Counted from the first letter of the stretch, positions 1 to 8,393 are shown. The stretch: 37,847 nt of DNA from Pirellula staleyi DSM 6068 (GCA_945875845.1 CAMCMB010000072.1:1-37847), one strand, 5' to 3'. The notes: generated from the letters alone by a model not told the origin. A program made the numbers and translations.

Positions 1-258
1 GACTGGGATCAAGATGGCAAGTTCGATTTTCTGCTCAACTCCTCGAACGCCGATTTTCTGAAGCAGGTTGCATCCCAAGAGGGGAAATGGATCATGAAAA
101 ACGCTGGAACACTTGCCAGCAGAAACATTGAGGGGCACGACGTAAGTCCGACGGTGGTTGATTTTGACGGGAATGGTGTTCCCGATTTTCTGGGAGGGGC
201 CGAGGATGGTCGCTTGTATCTCCTCGCAAACCCCTTGTCTGCCGCCAAAGGTCGTTAG
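1..258 (+). CDS. FG-GAP/VCBS repeat protein, 3' end only
   Basis: The reading frame is open from the first base and stops with TAG at 256-258, so only the last 85 residues are in the window. Two copies of the Asp-rich calcium-binding loop of FG-GAP/VCBS propeller blades are visible: DWDQDGKFDF at the very start and DFDGNGVPDF about 52 residues later, each followed by a short hydrophobic strand (the second reads GRLYLL). Such blades build exported beta-propeller proteins that are very common in planctomycetes. The substrate or partner cannot be judged from this end. The gene finishes about 190 bases before the kinase gene on the same strand. Confidence 0.8.
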   Translation, partial: DWDQDGKFDFLLNSSNADFLKQVASQEGKWIMKNAGTLASRNIEGHDVSPTVVDFDGNGVPDFLGGAEDGRLYLLANPLSAAKGR

Positions 259-444
259 AACGATTCCTGGCGGCCCTTCATGCCCGCATCGATCCAAATG
301 ATTTCGTTAAGTCGTTATTATTGGGTACATTGATTTGTGTTTTATTTTTCGATGTGCTAGGCTAACCTGGGTTCGAAAGATTGGCCGCACGTCGGTTGCG
401 ATCCGATCTCCTCCTCTAGCACTCACAGTATCCAGGCTTACGTC

Positions 445-1812
445 ATGCACGGTAAACGCATCGAGCCGCTTGATTCCGATTCTTTGCCGTCTACGATTGC
501 ATCGATGGGTGCAGGACAGGGCGCTGGGTCAGACGACGTTGAGGGGGCGTTTGACATGCCGGAGCCACCTTTGCCAGATAATCTTGGACGATATCTGATT
601 AAACGTGAGATCGCACGCGGTGGTATGGGGATAATACTGCTTGCACACGACCAAATGCTTCGTCAAGACGTTGCCATCAAACTCTTGTTGGCTAGGTATG
701 CTGGAAACTCGAGTCTATTTCAGCGCTTTGTAAACGAAGCACTCGTCACCTGCCGACTGCAGCATCCATGTATCGTTCCCATTTATGAACACGGTCATGC
801 CGAGGATGAACGGCCCTATTTTGCGATGAAATTAGTAACGGGTCAGTCGTTGGGGAAAATCCTCGCTTCCCCTCCCACGAACCAAACCGACCGATCCCGA
901 TTGCTCAAGATTTTCGAACAGGTTTGTCGTGCGATTGCGTACGCGCATTCGCAAGGTATTTTGCATCTGGACTTAAAACCAGCTAATGTCATGGTTGGAG
1001 AATTTGGGGAAGTATACGTAATGGACTGGGGGTTGTCTCGAGTATTGCAGATGAGCGATAGACTGGGATCGGAGACCAAACTGGAGAACCTGAGTGCCGA
1101 ACCACTCAAGTCCAACTCCATCGCTTCATCCGGAATACACGGCACGCCCGCGTACATGGCCCCAGAGCAAGCACGAGGCTTGGCGGTTCGTCCTCAATCG
1201 GACGTATTTGGGCTTGGCGCCATGCTTTGCGAAATCCTTACCGGGCGTCCTCCCTATCGCAATCGGGATCTTCGGCGGACGTATGCCGACGCAACGTGTG
1301 CAAGGCTGGCCGATGCCCATCGGGGTCTGGATGCATGTGCAAGTGACGATCGGCTGGTTCAACTTGCAAAGCAATGCCTTGCACCCCATCCGAAGGATCG
1401 TCCAAGCAGTGCCAGTTTCATTGCAAATGAGATCAGCGGCTATCTGGAATCGGCGCTCGAGCAATCGGAAAGCGACCTATGTCGATTCTTTGAGTTATCG
1501 CTTGATTTGTTTTGTATCGCATCCATCGATGGCTATTTCCGTCGGGTGAATTGCAATTTCCCACGAGTGTTAGGCTATTCGGAAGAACAACTCGTCAGCC
1601 GACCATTCTTAGATTTTGTTCACCCCGACGATAAAGAGCCCACGATGCACGTCATGGGTGATTTGCTGGCGGGGAAAGCGGTCGTGCAATTTTGCAACCG
1701 ATACCGACATTCGGATGGGCATTACATCACGCTGGAGTGGATGGCGAAATCCATCGTCGAGGAGAATACGATTTTTGCGGTCGCGCGAGACATAACCAAA
1801 CGTGCAAACTAG
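445..1812 (+). CDS. Serine/threonine protein kinase with C-terminal PAS domain
   Basis: 455 residues, predicted cytoplasmic; no membrane segment is seen. An N-terminal tail of about 45 residues leads into a Hanks-type kinase domain (about 50-335): glycine loop ARGGMG at 57-62, VAIK lysine K79, catalytic loop HLDLKPAN at 174-181, metal-binding DWG at 194-196 in place of DFG, and APE at 239-241. The catalytic loop has Leu175 where most kinases have Arg, so this is a non-RD kinase; Asp176, Lys178 and Asn181 are kept, so activity is expected. Residues 346-453 form a PAS domain of the common PAS_3/PAS_4 type, ending in the usual ARDITKR linker. A PAS sensor behind the kinase, rather than a transmembrane helix and outer domain, suggests control by an intracellular ligand or partner. 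Start chosen at the first ATG; ATGs at 505 and 553 are also in frame, and no strong ribosome site decides between them. Confidence 0.9.
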   Translation: MHGKRIEPLDSDSLPSTIASMGAGQGAGSDDVEGAFDMPEPPLPDNLGRYLIKREIARGGMGIILLAHDQMLRQDVAIKLLLARYAGNSSLFQRFVNEALVTCRLQHPCIVPIYEHGHAEDERPYFAMKLVTGQSLGKILASPPTNQTDRSRLLKIFEQVCRAIAYAHSQGILHLDLKPANVMVGEFGEVYVMDWGLSRVLQMSDRLGSETKLENLSAEPLKSNSIASSGIHGTPAYMAPEQARGLAVRPQSDVFGLGAMLCEILTGRPPYRNRDLRRTYADATCARLADAHRGLDACASDDRLVQLAKQCLAPHPKDRPSSASFIANEISGYLESALEQSESDLCRFFELSLDLFCIASIDGYFRRVNCNFPRVLGYSEEQLVSRPFLDFVHPDDKEPTMHVMGDLLAGKAVVQFCNRYRHSDGHYITLEWMAKSIVEENTIFAVARDITKRAN

Positions 1813-1840
1813 ACCGAGTATCCCATACCGATCGTTAGGA

Positions 1841-1856
1841 AGCGTTTGCAAACGCT
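1841..1856. repeat. 16-bp perfect palindrome between convergent genes
   Basis: AGCGTTTGCAAACGCT is identical to its reverse complement with no loop. It sits 29 bases after the kinase stop and 47 bases before the stop of the receiver gene on the other strand. There is no T-run after it, so it is not a standard intrinsic terminator; it could be a protein-binding site or a short cruciform. Confidence 0.5.
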
Positions 1857-1902
1857 GCCGCAAGCCTCGATTCGAGTTCGTGATCATCAAACGCAAAGCC
1901 CC

Positions 1903-2265
1903 TCATGGTTGATCCATCCTGCACAAATCGACCTGCTGCAAAAGTTCCGTCAATCCGAAGGGTTTCACGAGATGCCGCACGGAGATACCCGATTCGCACC
2001 AATTGGCACTAGAACCTGTATCTCCCATGATGATGACCGAATGAAGGGATTTGCCGGGGAGCGTGGAAACCCAATCGATGACTCCATTGCAACGGCCCCA
2101 CATGATCGCGTCGTCCAGGATCAACAATTCGGGTTGCATCTCTCCCAACAAACGAATGCAGGTCACGCCGTTGCTGGCCGTTTGAACATTTTGGCCCTTC
2201 AGAACAAGAAACATTTGGATAACTTCTAGTAGAGTCTGGTCCATGTCTGCGAGTAGGATCTGCAT
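1903..2265 (-). CDS. Stand-alone receiver (CheY-like) domain protein, degenerate pocket
   Basis: 120 residues, one receiver domain and nothing else. The strand-1 acidic stretch reads LLADMDQ, strand 3 reads LLILDD with the likely phospho-acceptor Asp51, and strand 5 ends with LVKPFG, giving the conserved Lys101-Pro102. Aligned by eye to CheY, the second residue of the acidic pair (CheY Asp13, a metal ligand) falls on Met8, and the switch Thr87 falls on Gly81. If that alignment is right, it may not be phosphorylated normally and may act as a pseudo-receiver. It is transcribed away from the CheB-CheR hybrid, sharing a 473-base divergent upstream region, and converges on the kinase gene. The location points to a role in the same signalling block. 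Confidence 0.8.
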   Translation of the reverse strand: MQILLADMDQTLLEVIQMFLVLKGQNVQTASNGVTCIRLLGEMQPELLILDDAIMWGRCNGVIDWVSTLPGKSLHSVIIMGDTGSSANWCESGISVRHLVKPFGLTELLQQVDLCRMDQP

Positions 2266-2738
2266 TATTCACTTCTGTCTATGTTCTATCCCGACGCGAT
2301 TTAGACCGATGTCCCATTGCATTACCGCCGAGGATTTTTTGCACAACCGATCTATTGACCGCTCATTGTCATTGTCTCTACCATGAAGTCGATCATTAAC
2401 TTCACTATTTCGTCATGGCGAAATCCCTGACCCCCGGACGTGAATGAGTTCGGTTGAGTCGAGTTTTGATGCCAGCTTGACTTTGCGGATATTGATATTT
2501 GGCGGAACTCACCACAGTCATGAAACGATTTCGTTGTTGAAATAGGGGGATGATCTTTTCGCACAGTTCTCGAGGATTAGAGTTCGCCAACCCCGGGCAT
2601 GGGAGAGTCCGCTTTGGGGTTGTTTTCGCGTCCGTTTGGGGTCGCCTCCTGGGCGCTTTCGCTTGAGAATTGTTAGACTTAGCAGAGCCTTGAGTTCGTC
2701 CATCCCCAACCAATCCCAAGAAAAAACGCAGAGCCAAT
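2266..2738. other. Divergent upstream region of receiver and CheB-CheR hybrid
   Basis: 473 bases between two divergent starts, so it should hold promoters for both. No convincing -35/-10 pair or Shine-Dalgarno was found. One small inverted repeat is visible at 2407-2424 (ATTTCG, six-base loop, CGAAAT). Reading frames here are short and do not look like protein genes. Confidence 0.5.
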
Positions 2739-5700
2739 ATGGCAGAGCAGCAGAACAATATCAGCGAAAAATCCCAAAGAGCGCAGAGTGATGTTCCGCC
2801 GACCGAGCTTCAACTCGGATTCCCAGTGATAGGTATTGGGGCTTCAGCAGGGGGCTTGAACGCGTGTAAGAAATTCTTCGATAGCCTACCGTCTGACAGC
2901 GGGGCCGCATTGGTAGTTGTTCCACATCTCGATCCCAATCACAAAAGTTTGATGGTCGACATTCTATGCAAACATACGAGCATGCCTGTCATCGAAGCCA
3001 CGGATGGGCTGGTGGTCGAACCCAATCATGTCTATGTGATTCCTCCGAACCATTTTCTTGCAATTCATGGTCGGAATCTTCGATTATCAAAACTCCTCGA
3101 TCATCCCGATTCGAATGTAGTTGATTTCTTCCTTGAGTCATTGGCAAATGCCCTTTCAGAAAGATCGGTTGGGATAGTGCTTTCCGGAACAGGGAACTAC
3201 GGAACCCTTGGGGTCAAATATGTGAAGCAAGCTGGCGGAATGGTTATGGCCCAACTGCCAGATTCAGCCGAATTTCCTCAAATGCCCAGGATCGCTATTG
3301 CTACAGGCATGGTGGACATGGTGTTGCCACCCGAATTGATGGGGCCTTCTCTCGTGTCCTACCTACAACACCCCTACATAAGACTCGACAGTGAACAACC
3401 ATCTACCACGCCAAGCGATGAACAACGGATTGAGATTTTGTCGCTTTTGAAATCGCGACGCAATTACGACTTTAGCAACTACCGAAAGAGCATGGTTGCG
3501 AGGAGAATCGTTCGACGCATGGGCATTCGGCATTTAACGGCCTTCGGCGAATATCTCGAATTCATCAGAAAAAATCCGGAGGAGATCGACTTGCTTTTTG
3601 ATGATTTGTTGATCGGAGTAACCGACTTTTTTCGAGACCCCGAATCGTTCGAGACGCTCAAAAAAGACGCCATGGCGGAAATCGTTCGAAAGCTTCCTGA
3701 ATCCATCGGACCTCATGCTTCTTTGCCCGAAGAGTCCGCTCGCCACACGATCCGAGTTTGGATCCCTGCATGTTCCACGGGCGAAGAGGCTTATTCCATT
3801 GGAATGCTGTTACTAGAGCAAATCGAGGCGCAAAAGAAGGAGGGGGTTGTTCAGATCTTTGCAACCGATCTGCAGGAACGATCGCTGGAAATAGCCCGGC
3901 GAGGGATCTACCAAAGATCGAGTGTCGCCAACATCTCAAAAGAACGTCTCGATCGTTTCTTTGTAGAAAAGGACACCAATCACTGGCAAGTCAACAAAGA
4001 GTTACGTGAAGCCGTAACCTTTGCCCAACAAAACGTGATTAGCGATCCACCCTTTTCAAAGATGCATTTGATCTGTTGCCGGAATTTGCTGATCTACCTC
4101 GACCCTGAACTGCAAGCCAAAATCATTCGTCTCTTTCATTTCTCGTTGGCGGAGGGGGGCTATTTGATGCTTGGGCCCTCTGAATCTATCGGAAGGGACT
4201 CTCATCTTTTTGAAACGGTCTCCAAAAAGTGGCGGATCTTTAAGCGAGTCTCTCTCCCGAACATTCCCCAGGATATTCCCATTATCGGCAACGAGGGCCG
4301 AACCAGTTTGCGTTTCCTTCAACCCCTTCCGGCCACGAGTTCGAAAATCCAACTCGACAAACTGCTTCAACGGTTGGTGATCGAAAACTTCGCTCCTGCC
4401 GCCGTGGTAATCAATCCACAGTTTGAAATCCTTTCCGTGTTGGGTCCGCTCGTAAACTATTTGGAGTTCCCGGCCGGAAGCATTACCCATGACCTCTTGG
4501 CCATGGCCAGAACTGGATTGAGGATCAAAACTCGATCATCCGTTCGCCTTGCGATCGAAACAAAACAAATCGTTCGAGATGTCGACGCCCGGGTCAAACG
4601 CGGCCATGAATACTTTCCCTGTTCCATCACCGTTCAACCCATCCTCGATTCGAGCAAGGGCGCGAACTTGCTCTTTGTCACCTTTCAGGACTTGCCTCAA
4701 CCATCGATCCCCATTGCAGAGCGACCGGAGGCAACTCGCGAGTCCACCATCATCGAGCAGTTTGAGAGCGAACTCCGAGCTTTGCATGAGGACCTGGAAA
4801 ATACGATCGAAGAGTACGAACACTCCACGACCGAACTCAAGGCTTCCAATGAAGAAGTCATGACGATGAACGAGGAACTGCAATCTGCAAACGAGGAATT
4901 AGAAACGTCTCGAGAAGAAATGCAGCTTCTGAACGAAGAGCTTACTACGGTCAATAATCAGCTCCAAGAGAAGATCGACGAGCTTGATAGCACCAACTGC
5001 GATTTGCTAAATTTGATGAGTAGCAGCAACATCGCCTCGATCTTTCTCGATCTGCAGCTTTGCGTCAAGCGATATACGCCTTTGTTGACCGAGATCATTC
5101 ATTTGTTGCCCAGCGATATCAATCGACCGTTTCGCGATCTAACGAACAAAATCGCCTCCGACACCCTGCTGAAGGATTGCCAGGATGTACTGTTTACTGG
5201 GCGATCCATCGAACGCGAAGTTTGGACCCAGTCATCCAAGTTTCCGTCGGCAAATCAAGATTCAAGCTCGCGTAAAATTTTGGGAGTTCCAGACAGCAGT
5301 CATTCGGAGCCTCGTTGCTATTTGCAGCGAGTCACACCGTATCGATCAGCCGAACGCGCGATCAATGGAGTTGCAATTACCTTTGTTGACATCACCGAAC
5401 GCATTGCATCCGAAGCTCGGTCGCGACGTCTGAGTACAGTGCTCAAGGATTCCCAAAACGCGATCCTCGTCCACGACTTCGACGGTCAAATAATCGCATG
5501 GAATCGAGGAGCCGAAAAAATGTACGGCTACTCGGAGTCCGAGGCGTTGCAGATGAATTTGCAACGTTTAGTTCCGGACTCGAAGCGAGACGAAACCAAT
5601 TCGTATTTGCAACGCCTCAGGTACGACGAGGGGATCGAACCCTTTAAGACACAACGGGTCACACACGATGGCAAATTCTTGGATGTGGAAATCACGGTCA

Positions 5701-7283
5701 CGATCTACCGCAATGAGTTGGGAGACCCGATTGGGGCCGCTACGACAGAGATGAATGTTTCCGAACGCGAGAAACTCATCGCCACCCTTAATGCAATCAA
5801 CGAATCGCTTGAAATGCGTGTATCCGAGAAGACACGGGAGATATGGCTCCTCGCCGCCGCAGTTTCCCATCTCGGCGAAGGAGTCATTATCACCAATAAC
5901 TCGCTCGATAGTCCCGGTCCGATCGTCTCCTTTGCTAACGCAGCCTTGAGCAAAATTTGCGGGTATTCCATAGAGGAAATGATAGGTAACTCTCCCCCGA
6001 TATTCCAAGGCCCCCATTCCCAAAGCCACACTTTGGATCATGTGAAGTCCGAACTCAAGGCTGGCCGCCCTTGCATGGTCGAGTTAGTCAACTATCGTAA
6101 AGACGGTTCAGCATATGACGCCGAACTTTTCCTCTCACCCATCTTCGATGAAAAGGGAGCTTGCACGAATTATGTATCCGTAGTCCGCGACGTTAGTCAG
6201 CGGAATGCCGATGCGAGGGAATTAAAGTCTCGCGAAGAACGCCTTCGGGCGATTCTGGATGCGGCCGTGGATGCGATCATTACTATCGATTCGCAATGTC
6301 GCATTACTTCGGCTAACACGGCAACGTCGAAGATGTTCTGCTATTCTCCGGAGGAGTTGATCGGACAAAATATCAGCCTCTTGATGCCGAACCCGTATCG
6401 TTCAGAACACGACGGCTATGTCGCCAAGTATTTGAAAACTAGGCAAGCGCACATCATCGGGATTGGACGAGAATTGAAAGGGCTTCGCAAAAACGGCGAA
6501 GTTTTCGCTATTCACTTGTCCGTGAGTGAAATGGATCATTCTCATTCCTTCACCGGAATCATCCGAGATATCTCGGCCACACGGAATATGCAAAAACAGA
6601 TCTTGGAAATTGCCTCGGATCAGCAGCATGATATTGGACAAAAGCTTCGCGAAGGCATCGGCCAGGAGATAACAGGCCTAGCTCTTTTAGCCGAGACCTT
6701 GAAAACGGAGATATCGGACGCTGCCAGTCCATCGGCCAACTCCAGTGCGCCTTCTAAAGCTCAGGAAATATCGAAACGATTGCTGGATGGACTTTTAGAC
6801 ACGCAGCGAAATCTGCATCAACTGACGGAAGCCATCATGCCGGTCCAGGTGGACTCAGAAGGGCTGCGAGCGGCTTTGCAGCAATTGGTTCGTGGGACTG
6901 CAGCACAACCAAATGTCGAGTGCCAGTTCATTTGCCCAAACCCAGTCGTCGTTAACAGCAATATCGCTGCGACACACTTGTACCGCATAGCGAGCGAGGC
7001 AATCCTCAATGCAATTCACTTCCGACCAGGCAACAAGATCGCGGTGAGTTTGACGAAACAAGATACGCAAATCGTGTTGACGATCGAGGACTTCCATGAG
7101 TCGAGTGAGAAATCGCGACTGACTCACAAAAAGAACAAGCCCCCTGGGGATGTGCAAGACGCAGAACCCAACGTCGACATCATGCAGTATCGAGCCAGCC
7201 TAATCGGGGGACGCCTCACGCGGGAACGCAATGCAAATGGCGGGATGGTGATCCAATGCGCCATCCGAACGGAACATGTTTGA
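2739..7283 (+). CDS. CheB-CheR-multi-PAS hybrid with FixL-type haem PAS and pseudo-histidine-kinase end
   Basis: 1514 residues, no membrane segment. Order: CheB methylesterase-like domain about 27-212 (nucleophile motif GASAGG with S36, PHLDP with H63, but GTGNYG at 151-155 puts Tyr154 where the catalytic Asp belongs). CheR methyltransferase about 225-503 follows, with the S-adenosylmethionine motif PACSTGEEAYS (343-353) and CCRNLLIYL (446-454); it looks intact. Next come a PAS-like segment 545-650 and a Glu-rich coiled coil 672-752. Four more PAS-like domains lie at about 755-885, 896-1010, 1038-1155 and 1166-1280. The last has the FixL haem-pocket pattern H1224, H1238, R1244. Residues 1288-1510 resemble HisKA_3 plus HATPase, but R1304 replaces the phospho-accepting His and the DxGxG box is absent (EDFHESS at 1450-1456). 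Such CheB-CheR hybrids are known outside chemotaxis clusters. I infer a haem-regulated scaffold or methyltransferase that works with the kinase at 8462. Confidence 0.93.
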   Translation: MAEQQNNISEKSQRAQSDVPPTELQLGFPVIGIGASAGGLNACKKFFDSLPSDSGAALVVVPHLDPNHKSLMVDILCKHTSMPVIEATDGLVVEPNHVYVIPPNHFLAIHGRNLRLSKLLDHPDSNVVDFFLESLANALSERSVGIVLSGTGNYGTLGVKYVKQAGGMVMAQLPDSAEFPQMPRIAIATGMVDMVLPPELMGPSLVSYLQHPYIRLDSEQPSTTPSDEQRIEILSLLKSRRNYDFSNYRKSMVARRIVRRMGIRHLTAFGEYLEFIRKNPEEIDLLFDDLLIGVTDFFRDPESFETLKKDAMAEIVRKLPESIGPHASLPEESARHTIRVWIPACSTGEEAYSIGMLLLEQIEAQKKEGVVQIFATDLQERSLEIARRGIYQRSSVANISKERLDRFFVEKDTNHWQVNKELREAVTFAQQNVISDPPFSKMHLICCRNLLIYLDPELQAKIIRLFHFSLAEGGYLMLGPSESIGRDSHLFETVSKKWRIFKRVSLPNIPQDIPIIGNEGRTSLRFLQPLPATSSKIQLDKLLQRLVIENFAPAAVVINPQFEILSVLGPLVNYLEFPAGSITHDLLAMARTGLRIKTRSSVRLAIETKQIVRDVDARVKRGHEYFPCSITVQPILDSSKGANLLFVTFQDLPQPSIPIAERPEATRESTIIEQFESELRALHEDLENTIEEYEHSTTELKASNEEVMTMNEELQSANEELETSREEMQLLNEELTTVNNQLQEKIDELDSTNCDLLNLMSSSNIASIFLDLQLCVKRYTPLLTEIIHLLPSDINRPFRDLTNKIASDTLLKDCQDVLFTGRSIEREVWTQSSKFPSANQDSSSRKILGVPDSSHSEPRCYLQRVTPYRSAERAINGVAITFVDITERIASEARSRRLSTVLKDSQNAILVHDFDGQIIAWNRGAEKMYGYSESEALQMNLQRLVPDSKRDETNSYLQRLRYDEGIEPFKTQRVTHDGKFLDVEITVTIYRNELGDPIGAATTEMNVSEREKLIATLNAINESLEMRVSEKTREIWLLAAAVSHLGEGVIITNNSLDSPGPIVSFANAALSKICGYSIEEMIGNSPPIFQGPHSQSHTLDHVKSELKAGRPCMVELVNYRKDGSAYDAELFLSPIFDEKGACTNYVSVVRDVSQRNADARELKSREERLRAILDAAVDAIITIDSQCRITSANTATSKMFCYSPEELIGQNISLLMPNPYRSEHDGYVAKYLKTRQAHIIGIGRELKGLRKNGEVFAIHLSVSEMDHSHSFTGIIRDISATRNMQKQILEIASDQQHDIGQKLREGIGQEITGLALLAETLKTEISDAASPSANSSAPSKAQEISKRLLDGLLDTQRNLHQLTEAIMPVQVDSEGLRAALQQLVRGTAAQPNVECQFICPNPVVVNSNIAATHLYRIASEAILNAIHFRPGNKIAVSLTKQDTQIVLTIEDFHESSEKSRLTHKKNKPPGDVQDAEPNVDIMQYRASLIGGRLTRERNANGGMVIQCAIRTEHV

Positions 7284-7550
7284 ACTCGACGCTCTACCAC
7301 CAAATAGCAACTAAAATCGAGGTGCTCCCTACTTGAAGCGGAGTCAGAAGGTGCCGGAAGCACTCTCAATCACGCGTAACGATCGCACGGTTGACAAGGT
7401 GTGTATGTCGAACAAAACATGATTTCCCCATAGCGGACCCCACGATGCGAGAGTCGAATGTTTCGATGGAGAAAATCAAAATTGGAGAGAGCGGAAGAAA
7501 ACCAAATCCCTTTCAAAATTGAACTTGGCGGATTCCACCATATTCCTGTT

Positions 7551-7623
7551 CCAAGGGGGGGCGGTATGATGGGCAGAAAATGTGCTGTTCAACGGCATGA
7601 ATGCCGCCTCCCCCCCCCCTTGG
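7551..7623. repeat. Long imperfect hairpin with G7 and C10 tracts
   Basis: The left arm 7551-7564 reads CCAAGGGGGGGCGG. The right arm 7604-7623 reads CCGCC, T, ten C, then TTGG, so the arms pair with one bulged T and three spare C. Pairing can extend three more steps into TAT/ATG. The loop is about 33-39 bases and contains a competing small hairpin, CGGCAT-GA-ATGCCG, at 7593-7606 that shares bases with the right arm. It lies just upstream of the promoter of the response-regulator gene, so it could stop read-through from the hybrid gene or bind a factor. The long C run could also vary in length. Confidence 0.55.
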
Positions 7624-7655
7624 AGGTACGTGTCGCATTTCAATCGAGTTTGGAC

Positions 7656-7664
7656 TGGTATAAT
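7656..7664 (+). promoter_or_regulatory. Extended -10 promoter for the response regulator
   Basis: TGGTATAAT is a perfect TATAAT preceded by TGn, the extended -10 form that tolerates a poor -35; only TTTCAA at 7638-7643 is near the -35 position. Transcription would start near 7671, giving a leader of about 30 bases. A good ribosome site AAGGA at 7688-7692 lies seven bases before the ATG at 7700. Confidence 0.6.
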
Positions 7665-7699
7665 AGATTTGCGAATTTGGCGAGTTCAAGGAAACGCGT

Positions 7700-8380
7700 A
7701 TGGCATCTAAATCCAGTTTGTTGTCCCAAAAGGTTGTACGCGTGGTGGTTGTCGATGATCATCCCATGATGCGCGAAGGACTTGCCTCGCGGATTGATCA
7801 GCAGTCTGACATGAAAGTCTGCGGAGACGCTGACTCGCTTAACACCGCGATCGCTGCGATTCAAGCGAACAGTCCTGACGTCGTGATCGTTGACATTCAG
7901 TTAGTGGACAGCAATGGTATCGAGCTGCTGGAGGAAATCCGCAACCGTTTTCCAAGCACTCGGGCATTAGTGATCAGTGCATTTGACGATTCGCTGTACG
8001 CCGAGAGAGCCCTCCGGGCTGGTGCCAAAGGTTACGTCAATAAGCGAGAATTGCAGGATTGTGTTGTGGACGCGATCAAAACGGTGGCAAAGGGTGGAAC
8101 TTACGTTAGTAATGAGATTACCAAGCGCTTGGTGGAGCAAGCCATTAGTGGAAAATTGGAACCTGGGCGCGATCCTGTTCAAAGTTTGAGTAATCGGGAG
8201 TTGGAGGTATTTCAATTGATCGGACAAGGCCTCACGACAATCGCGATCGCCGAAAAGCTATTCTTAAGTGTCCACACCATCGACACCCACCGGGAAAAGC
8301 TTCGTCACAAACTTGGAATAAAAACAGGAACGGAATTGATGCGATATGCCGTTCAATGGGTACTTGAAAACGGCCAATAG
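7700..8380 (+). CDS. NarL/FixJ-family response regulator
   Basis: 226 residues in the standard two-domain layout. The receiver (about 13-130) has the acidic pair D19-D20, phospho-acceptor D65 (VVIVDIQL), switch Ser93 and Lys115. The LuxR-type helix-turn-helix (about 163-225) has the family signature LSNRELEVFQLIGQG and the recognition helix region SVHTIDTHREKLRHKLG. All key residues are present, so it should be a working DNA-binding regulator that is activated by phosphorylation. It has its own promoter and a clear AAGGA ribosome site. The histidine kinase at 8462 follows on the same strand after an 81-base spacer and is of the HisKA_3 class that normally partners NarL-type regulators, so they form a likely pair. 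Target genes are not evident. Confidence 0.95.
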   Translation: MASKSSLLSQKVVRVVVVDDHPMMREGLASRIDQQSDMKVCGDADSLNTAIAAIQANSPDVVIVDIQLVDSNGIELLEEIRNRFPSTRALVISAFDDSLYAERALRAGAKGYVNKRELQDCVVDAIKTVAKGGTYVSNEITKRLVEQAISGKLEPGRDPVQSLSNRELEVFQLIGQGLTTIAIAEKLFLSVHTIDTHREKLRHKLGIKTGTELMRYAVQWVLENGQ

Positions 8381-8393
8381 CAATCCAACCTCT

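Larger units (their letters stand above)
7284..7699. other. Upstream region of the response regulator
   Basis: 416 bases with no protein gene I can support. It contains a large G-tract/C-tract hairpin (7551-7623) and a good extended -10 promoter (7656-7664), both listed separately. A weaker candidate promoter, TTGACA at 7391-7396 with AAACAT 18 bases downstream, is present but the -10 matches poorly. Confidence 0.6.

Noticed and set aside
5850-6204. LOV photoreceptor domain in the hybrid (and at 8495-8855 in the kinase)
   Set aside because: Both have the LOV-like words NYRKDG/NYRKNG and FQG, but the photoactive Cys of GxNCRF is Pro (GNSPPIFQG, GKTPRIFQG), so flavin photochemistry is not expected.
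7391-7420. TTGACA with AAACAT 18 bases downstream as the main promoter of the response regulator
   Set aside because: The -10 matches only three of six bases, while a perfect extended -10 lies closer to the gene at 7656-7664.
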